Part shown: in pieces, positions 29,599-33,610 of the stretch
How positions within the stretch are numbered: position 1 is the stretch's first letter
Layout of the letters: each line of letters opens with the position of its first letter
IMG/VR virus record: IMGVR_UViG_3300025132_000150
Location: 1 to 33,610 of that record
Reading direction: 5' to 3' (one strand)
DNA: 33,610 bases
From: a virus
Notes under the pieces: generated by a model
Told to the model about the DNA's origin: nothing
The model's database searches: none
Seen by the model: only the letters and a program-made list of their open reading frames with translations
Translations under genes and position numbers: made by a program

Positions 29599-31182
29599 TT
29601 ACTCCTGTGGTGGGGCTTGCCCCATCATTTGCTGCTGTTGTTGCTGCTGTGCCATCTGCTGTGCCATGGCTACAAGCTGCTTTCTCTCCTCCAAATCTCG
29701 CACCAAGTTATCAGGAACGCCAAACTTGTTAGCAAGATATGCCGCAGTTTCTTCAGAGTTAATAAGTATGTTAGTTAGTTCAGGCCCAAATCGTCCTTGC
29801 ACAAGCTCTAAGAAACGTGCGACGGAGGAAATATCTTGGTTTGCTTGAGCCTGTGCAAGCGGTGACACAGATCGAACTTTTACTTCTCTGCCATTAATTG
29901 TTGGTAATGTTATACGTCCTTGTTTTTTAAGGATATAAACTACACGTTGTAATACAGGTTGTACCAGTTCAGCTTGTAATCGTCCAAAAGCAGAACCAAT
30001 ACGGCGTGACAAATCTGCCATACGCTCTGTAACTTCTGTTGCACTAGCAGGGGTTCGGTCAGGATTACCAAGCATGTCATTGTATAAAGCTCGTTTAATA
30101 TTTAATCGCATGTCAGATAAAACAAGATTAGCAACATCAAAAGAACCAGCAGCTTTAATAGGCTGTAAACCCAACGAGTTGGGGGCTTTGGGTATGACGG
30201 TTCCGGGGACAAGATTGATAGTATCTGGGTTAATAACACCATCATCGTCCATTTGATAAATGCCTGAGATTGCCATTTGTGCATTTTCAAGTATCAACTC
30301 AATTGTCAGGTTGGTGGTTTTGATTGCACTAAGCGCATTGATAAGAGGGCCACGCCCATAAACCTCACCACTGCATTTAGACCAGCGAAAACATATAAAT
30401 GGATTTGACCCCACTCCTTTGTAAGTGTCTGATTTTATTATATCTTTTGTAGACATCTCGATTGCGTGAAACAAGAAAGCGTCTTCATTTTTTACAGTAT
30501 AGTCTTTGCAGACCACTTCAAGTATTTTTGTTTTTTCATCAGGAGTGTTTTGAATTTTTTTGTTAATTTTTTCGCCTAATGTAGCGTTAGGATACATGTG
30601 CGGTATATCAGAAAACCTAACCTGACGTTCACGATATACATGATCTATCGTATCATCTGGCCCTGTATCAAGTACAACATGGGGTAAGGGGATAGCAGAA
30701 AACATTATAGGATGTACTGAATCGCCCTCAGATACAGCAAGAACTCCTGTTCCTACCGCCAAGTCCATAAACGATTCATGGACTTCCTGACCGAAGTTAG
30801 AGTTTTGGATAACTTCAAATACATACTCTGTGACTTCATCAAGCTCATTATTGATTTCATCTTTTTGTTCTTTTGGGACTTCAGAACCCGCAGTAAAATC
30901 TGCCCATCTAGCAAAGTTAGGAACCAAACCCTGCTGCAAGCGCGAGGCAAATTCTTGAACGCCAACCACTGCCGTTTCATCAAAGATTTTATCGTCCCTA
31001 CGCTGACCGATACTTTCCGCATAAAAAGATTCTCTCTGAGGTAGTGAGTATTCGTAACACTCTTCAAACAAAGGAACAAAGTTTTCACGCAGATTTTTTG
31101 CTGCTTCATACTTCTTTAAGTACAAAGCAGCAATTTTATCGTCAGCGAAAACGCCAGAATGATTTTCTTCAGCTAAGATCAT
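29599..31182 (-). CDS. Portal / head-tail connector protein, T7 gp8 type (527 aa)
   Basis: Forms the ring at one capsid vertex through which DNA passes. The N-terminus YLKKYEAAKNLRENFVPLFE, ECYEYSLPQRESFY is the family's conserved start (a W...w.e..eyi.P). Further family features are the VGVQEFASRLQQGLVPNFAR, WADFTAG segment, PFICFRWSKCSGEVYGRGPL, INALSAIKTTNLTIELILEN, and a C-terminal GNPDRTPASATEVTERMADL, SRRIGSAFGRLQAEL. The length is close to T7 gp8 (536). It ends in a Gln run (seven Q in QQQQQQQMMGQ) that is probably disordered. It is coupled to the upstream small gene by TAATG. Confidence 0.92.
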   Translation of the reverse strand: MILAEENHSGVFADDKIAALYLKKYEAAKNLRENFVPLFEECYEYSLPQRESFYAESIGQRRDDKIFDETAVVGVQEFASRLQQGLVPNFARWADFTAGSEVPKEQKDEINNELDEVTEYVFEVIQNSNFGQEVHESFMDLAVGTGVLAVSEGDSVHPIMFSAIPLPHVVLDTGPDDTIDHVYRERQVRFSDIPHMYPNATLGEKINKKIQNTPDEKTKILEVVCKDYTVKNEDAFLFHAIEMSTKDIIKSDTYKGVGSNPFICFRWSKCSGEVYGRGPLINALSAIKTTNLTIELILENAQMAISGIYQMDDDGVINPDTINLVPGTVIPKAPNSLGLQPIKAAGSFDVANLVLSDMRLNIKRALYNDMLGNPDRTPASATEVTERMADLSRRIGSAFGRLQAELVQPVLQRVVYILKKQGRITLPTINGREVKVRSVSPLAQAQANQDISSVARFLELVQGRFGPELTNILINSEETAAYLANKFGVPDNLVRDLEERKQLVAMAQQMAQQQQQQQMMGQAPPQE

Positions 31183-31400
31183 TATGAAAGATACTTATTG
31201 TAAAAACCCATTCCACCGCCAGAGCTTTTAATAAGGGAGCGTCTGCCTGTGCCACCCTTGCGTCTAGCTACTGTTTCTTCCAAAGCTTCTTGCTTAATTT
31301 CTTTTTTCTCAGCAATAGCTTCTTCCTTTTTCTGTTCCTGTTCAGCCTCGGCAGACTTATCAGGTGGCGGCGGCTTACTTCCTCCTCCTCCAAAACACAT
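31182..31400 (-). CDS. Small late protein between terminase and portal (72 aa)
   Basis: Starts MCFGGGGSKPPPPDKSAEAE, then a highly charged coiled coil (EQEQKKEEAIAEKKEIKQEA) and a Gly/Arg-rich end (GGTGRRSLIKSSGGGMGFYN). Small proteins with a MCFGGG start and an intervening coiled coil occupy this slot in other podoviruses. Function unknown; they are thought to be virion or assembly factors. Good RBS AAGGAGATTCGCT. The 65-bp gap before it on the transcribed strand is A-T-rich and could hold a promoter (TTGCGT, 18 bp, TATAGA). Confidence 0.7.
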   Translation of the reverse strand: MCFGGGGSKPPPPDKSAEAEQEQKKEEAIAEKKEIKQEALEETVARRKGGTGRRSLIKSSGGGMGFYNKYLS

Positions 31401-31465
31401 AGCGAATCTCCTTATATTAGATTAATATCTATACGCACAAAACAAACAAGAACGCAACGCACATT

Positions 31466-33004
31466 TTACATCCTTGCCCATAAACCCTGTCGTTGTCTAC
31501 CCTTTGGTTTTTTTCTAAATATATCAAAGTCAGCCCTTGCATTAAAAGCAACAGCCTGTTTCTGTCCCGATATAAGCTGTCTACCTTCGCCAGCCCCTAA
31601 CATTAGATACTGAAGAGCATCATGTATATGCGAGTACATGTTTTTATCAGGTTTGTCATCATATCTTTCGCCAGAAACCTGTATGCGCTTGTAAGAATAA
31701 CCGCCCTCAAACCCTTTAATAAGTGTAGGGCAACGCCTATCAATCATAAATGCTGGCTTTCCGTCTGCCATTTTATTTAGATAAGACGATACAGCTTCTA
31801 ATCTTAGATCAACAGAGTTGCTTGGCGCAGGGGTTGCTCTTAAACCCGCCCCTCTAAGTATGCGGAATGGTGTATCTTCATCAGTTTGTGCGCGGAAATC
31901 ACCAGCAGGATCGCCATAAATATGAACATCTAGGTGAGCAAACCGAGTTGCTATTTCTTGGCGCAACAGTTCTGCAAACCTAACAATGCCCATATCAATA
32001 GCTACAATCTCAGATTGTATAAGCCAGCGTCCACGAACCTTTTGACCAAACACAGCAGCAGGGGTAAGCCCAAAATCAACACCAATATACAAAGGTATAC
32101 CATCTGCAATTGGTACAGGCTCTTTAGCTATGTGCATATCAGGGGCAAACATTCCGTATACAGGCTTCCCTTCTTGGATTGCACCTAATCTATTCATAAC
32201 ATAGACATCAATCCAGCTTTTTGTTTTACCTCTTACTAAATTTGTATAGTAAGTATTGAGCATGTTCTTATGGTTCTCAGCATTTTTATTTGGCTCATAA
32301 TCAAGAACATTACCTTGGTCATCTTTGATTTCGTTCATTCCAGAAGGTTGCTTATAAAAATTCCAGTTGTCAGGCTTGACTAACATTCTAGCTTGTTCAA
32401 TAGGAATATGGTCAGGAACAGGAACCTCGCCTGACATAATAGGCCACCAGTGGTCTTCTTCTGGCGCATTGGTGTCTGCTATAACGCCAGACCAGCTAGG
32501 CCCACCATCACGCATTGAGGGGAATCGACCAACACGCATAGTGCAAGCATCAATAATTGACTTAGGTATTTCCCTAGCTTCGTTAATCCAGATGCCAGTA
32601 AGTTCAAGAGACAAAAGTTTCTTTACATCTTCTGGCCTGTCAAGAGCTAGGAAGATAACCTCAAGCTCTAAATCTGCTTTCTTAATATGATGTGTATAAG
32701 GAACCGACCAATGAAACCTGCCCCAATCATCTTCGGGAAACCAATCTAGCCAAGTCTTTATTGTAGTGGTTCTAAGCTGCGGGTTGGTATTACGAATGAT
32801 TGCCCATCTGCTACGCCTGATCCCATCGCTGTTTGGCTCTTGCTGTAAGGCTCTACGAAAGACCTCAACGCAACAAGCAACAGATTTTCCAGAACCAACA
32901 GGGCCACGGATACCACGAAAGAAGTTATTATCTTTCATAAATGATTTTAAGATTTCGCCATCAGGCTTGTACTTAAAGTTGGTCAACCTTATGATCCTTG
33001 CCAA
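31466..33004 (-). CDS. terL: Terminase large subunit
   Basis: The packaging motor. ATPase: Walker A GPVGSGKSVA (residues 34-43) and Walker B GIWINEARE (137-145, with the catalytic Glu). Nuclease: RNase H-like C-terminal domain with Asp310 in YIGVDFG, Asp365 in HIYGDPAG and Asp462 in HIHDALQY. At 512 residues it is slightly shorter than T7 gp19 (586). The start is a TTG at 33004 (a second TTG is at 32986); no ATG lies before the conserved segment YKPDGEILKSF, so the TTG region must be used. It overlaps the 64-aa gene before it by 32 nt. The small subunit is at the other end of the window. Confidence 0.95.
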   Translation of the reverse strand: MARIIRLTNFKYKPDGEILKSFMKDNNFFRGIRGPVGSGKSVACCVEVFRRALQQEPNSDGIRRSRWAIIRNTNPQLRTTTIKTWLDWFPEDDWGRFHWSVPYTHHIKKADLELEVIFLALDRPEDVKKLLSLELTGIWINEAREIPKSIIDACTMRVGRFPSMRDGGPSWSGVIADTNAPEEDHWWPIMSGEVPVPDHIPIEQARMLVKPDNWNFYKQPSGMNEIKDDQGNVLDYEPNKNAENHKNMLNTYYTNLVRGKTKSWIDVYVMNRLGAIQEGKPVYGMFAPDMHIAKEPVPIADGIPLYIGVDFGLTPAAVFGQKVRGRWLIQSEIVAIDMGIVRFAELLRQEIATRFAHLDVHIYGDPAGDFRAQTDEDTPFRILRGAGLRATPAPSNSVDLRLEAVSSYLNKMADGKPAFMIDRRCPTLIKGFEGGYSYKRIQVSGERYDDKPDKNMYSHIHDALQYLMLGAGEGRQLISGQKQAVAFNARADFDIFRKKPKGRQRQGLWARM

Positions 33005-33167
33005 ACTTAATCATTCGCTCAACAACCTCTGGGCCTATGGCGGCAATAACCTTGTCGGCCTCTTGGTCAGTGCAAAATTCTTCTGGGTGATGGCAAAGGT
33101 GAACCTTCTTTACAACAACGCGCAATACATCACGCTCTTCCTTTTTAAGGGTATGCATGAAACTCAT
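32973..33167 (-). CDS. Hypothetical protein before the terminase (64 aa)
   Basis: Reads SFMHTLKKEERDVLRVVVKK, VHLCHHPEEFCTDQEADKVI and AAIGPEVVERMIKF. It is a small helical protein of a type (LR.vVk.vh....p...tD.EAd.vI.a..pe..e..i) seen next to terminase genes of marine phages; function unknown. The ATG overlaps the previous stop by ATGA (33164-33167). Its location just before the large terminase hints at a packaging accessory. Confidence 0.7.
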   Translation of the reverse strand: MSFMHTLKKEERDVLRVVVKKVHLCHHPEEFCTDQEADKVIAAIGPEVVERMIKFGKDHKVDQL

Positions 33168-33412
33168 GTTCGGTAAGCCTTTACTTTATCTCGTACCTTT
33201 TTAGGCTGGCTGACAAACTGCTTACCAGCCTTACGTCCTTTTCTTTTAGCAGCACTGGTTGCTGCGTATTCTTTCGATGATAACGCTTTGATAGCCCTCG
33301 CAGGTAAATACCTTTCGCCTGTAGCTTTTGGCCCTTGAGTAGATGGCTTTCCACTCTTGGTTCTCCATTTTTGCTTACCCCAATTCAGTAAAGATTTTTG
33401 CGGAGCTTTCAA
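33164..33412 (-). CDS. Second half of a DUF5872-like module (82 aa)
   Basis: Reads QKSLLNWGKQKWRTKSGKPS, TQGPKATGERYLPARAIKAL, SSKEYAATSAAKRKGRKAGK, QFVSQPKKV, a pattern known from phage and bacterial proteins of the DUF5872 kind (SGKPS..G..aTGERYLP..A...L...EYAatt..Kr...kkGkQ...QPk). It starts at TTG 33412, whose bases overlap the stop of the preceding gene (TTGA). The preceding gene carries what is the first half in fused relatives, so the pair may be a split or frameshifted gene, or simply two coupled genes. Confidence 0.75.
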   Translation of the reverse strand: MKAPQKSLLNWGKQKWRTKSGKPSTQGPKATGERYLPARAIKALSSKEYAATSAAKRKGRKAGKQFVSQPKKVRDKVKAYRT

Positions 33413-33576
33413 GAGGTGTATCCCCCACCTTTAGCCTTGTACTGCTTTGCAAGCATTTGAGCCTTTCGTGCTGACCACTGACCAGCACCACCACCTTTTG
33501 ACCCAGCCTTTATGCGATTAAATAAAGCTCTACGCATTTTAGGCTTAGTGTAATTACCAGCTTCATTAACTGCCAC
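33409..33576 (-). CDS. First half of a DUF5872-like module (55 aa)
   Basis: Encodes VNEAGNYTKPKMRRALFNRI, KAGSKGGGAGQWSARKAQML, AKQYKAKGGGYTS. This is the widely seen 'GNYTKP..R..lF..IKaGSKGG.pGQWSARKAQ.LA..YK..GGGY' unit. It starts at GTG 33576 with a purine-rich site (GAGGAAAAAGAAGA) before it and ends in TGA whose first two bases overlap the TTG start of the next gene. Function unknown; such proteins occur in many phages near terminase genes. Confidence 0.75.
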   Translation of the reverse strand: MAVNEAGNYTKPKMRRALFNRIKAGSKGGGAGQWSARKAQMLAKQYKAKGGGYTS

Positions 33577-33610
33577 TCTTCTTTTTCCTCACTGCTTTTT
33601 TCTTTGGAGC
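33566..33610 (-). CDS. Partial gene cut by the right edge, basic C-terminus
   Basis: Only the last 14 codons are in the window, reading APKKKAVRKKKSGS then stop. The following gene's GTG lies inside it. On the left edge a gene begins Met-Ala-Arg (11-9, 8-6, 5-3). If the genome is circular these could be the two ends of one short basic protein, though the reading frames would need at least one extra base at the junction. Confidence 0.4.
   Translation of the reverse strand, partial: APKKKAVRKKKSGS

Noticed and set aside
29630-29670. CAG/CAA trinucleotide run at the portal C-terminus as a regulatory repeat
   Set aside because: It simply encodes the glutamine-rich disordered tail of the portal protein and has no other structure.
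1-33610. Integrase, attachment sites, toxin-antitoxin pairs or CRISPR arrays
   Set aside because: Searched by eye for a tyrosine or serine recombinase pattern, spaced identical repeats and paired small genes with such signatures; none found. HTH genes alone do not show lysogeny.

Overview
The window looks like an essentially complete genome (about 33.6 kb) of a small tailed phage with a T7-like (short-tailed, podovirus) virion. Its small-gene families resemble those common in marine metagenomic phages, so the host is probably a marine bacterium, perhaps a proteobacterium; the sequence alone does not settle this. There is no rRNA, tRNA, integrase or CRISPR array, and I see no phage RNA polymerase, DNA polymerase or primase/helicase.

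There are two transcription units, and the genome is probably circular or circularly permuted. A GC-rich, hairpin-rich control region (1648-2055) lies between them. Rightward from it runs the early/middle unit (2056-9479, + strand): small hypotheticals, a DUF932 protein, wHTH and HTH regulators, a Hjc-like resolvase, a lambda-O-like replication initiator carrying iterons inside its own gene, and a Red-like recombination module (YqaJ-type exonuclease, putative annealing protein, SSB-like protein). Leftward runs the late unit. It begins with the small terminase subunit (1647 to 1276) and small basic proteins, runs off the left edge, and plausibly continues at the right edge (33610 downward) through more small proteins to the large terminase, a small linker protein, portal, scaffold, capsid, tail tube A and B, three internal virion proteins, tail fibre, adhesin, and the lysis genes. 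It ends at 9551. The two units converge on a double hairpin at 9478-9550.

Regulation can be partly read. Two promoters (near 2768 and 7311) carry the same perfect 16-bp dyad ACTGCA-N4-TGCAGT. A degenerate copy sits in a promoter whose predicted transcript start falls on the ATG of an HTH gene (5198), like the leaderless cI message of lambda. The promoter at 7311 feeds a structured leader (7345-7420) ahead of the recombination genes. Early genes mostly carry an extended ribosome-binding motif (GGAGAACTA), while late genes are mostly joined by TAATG or ATGA stop/start overlaps.

The most unusual items are: the iterons in the initiator gene, the repeated operator, the structured leader, a cupredoxin-like domain with all four type-1 copper ligands inside the decapeptide-repeat array of the tail fibre, an HExxH metalloprotease-like segment inside the giant internal virion protein, and a C-terminal module shared by the fibre and the small gene after it.
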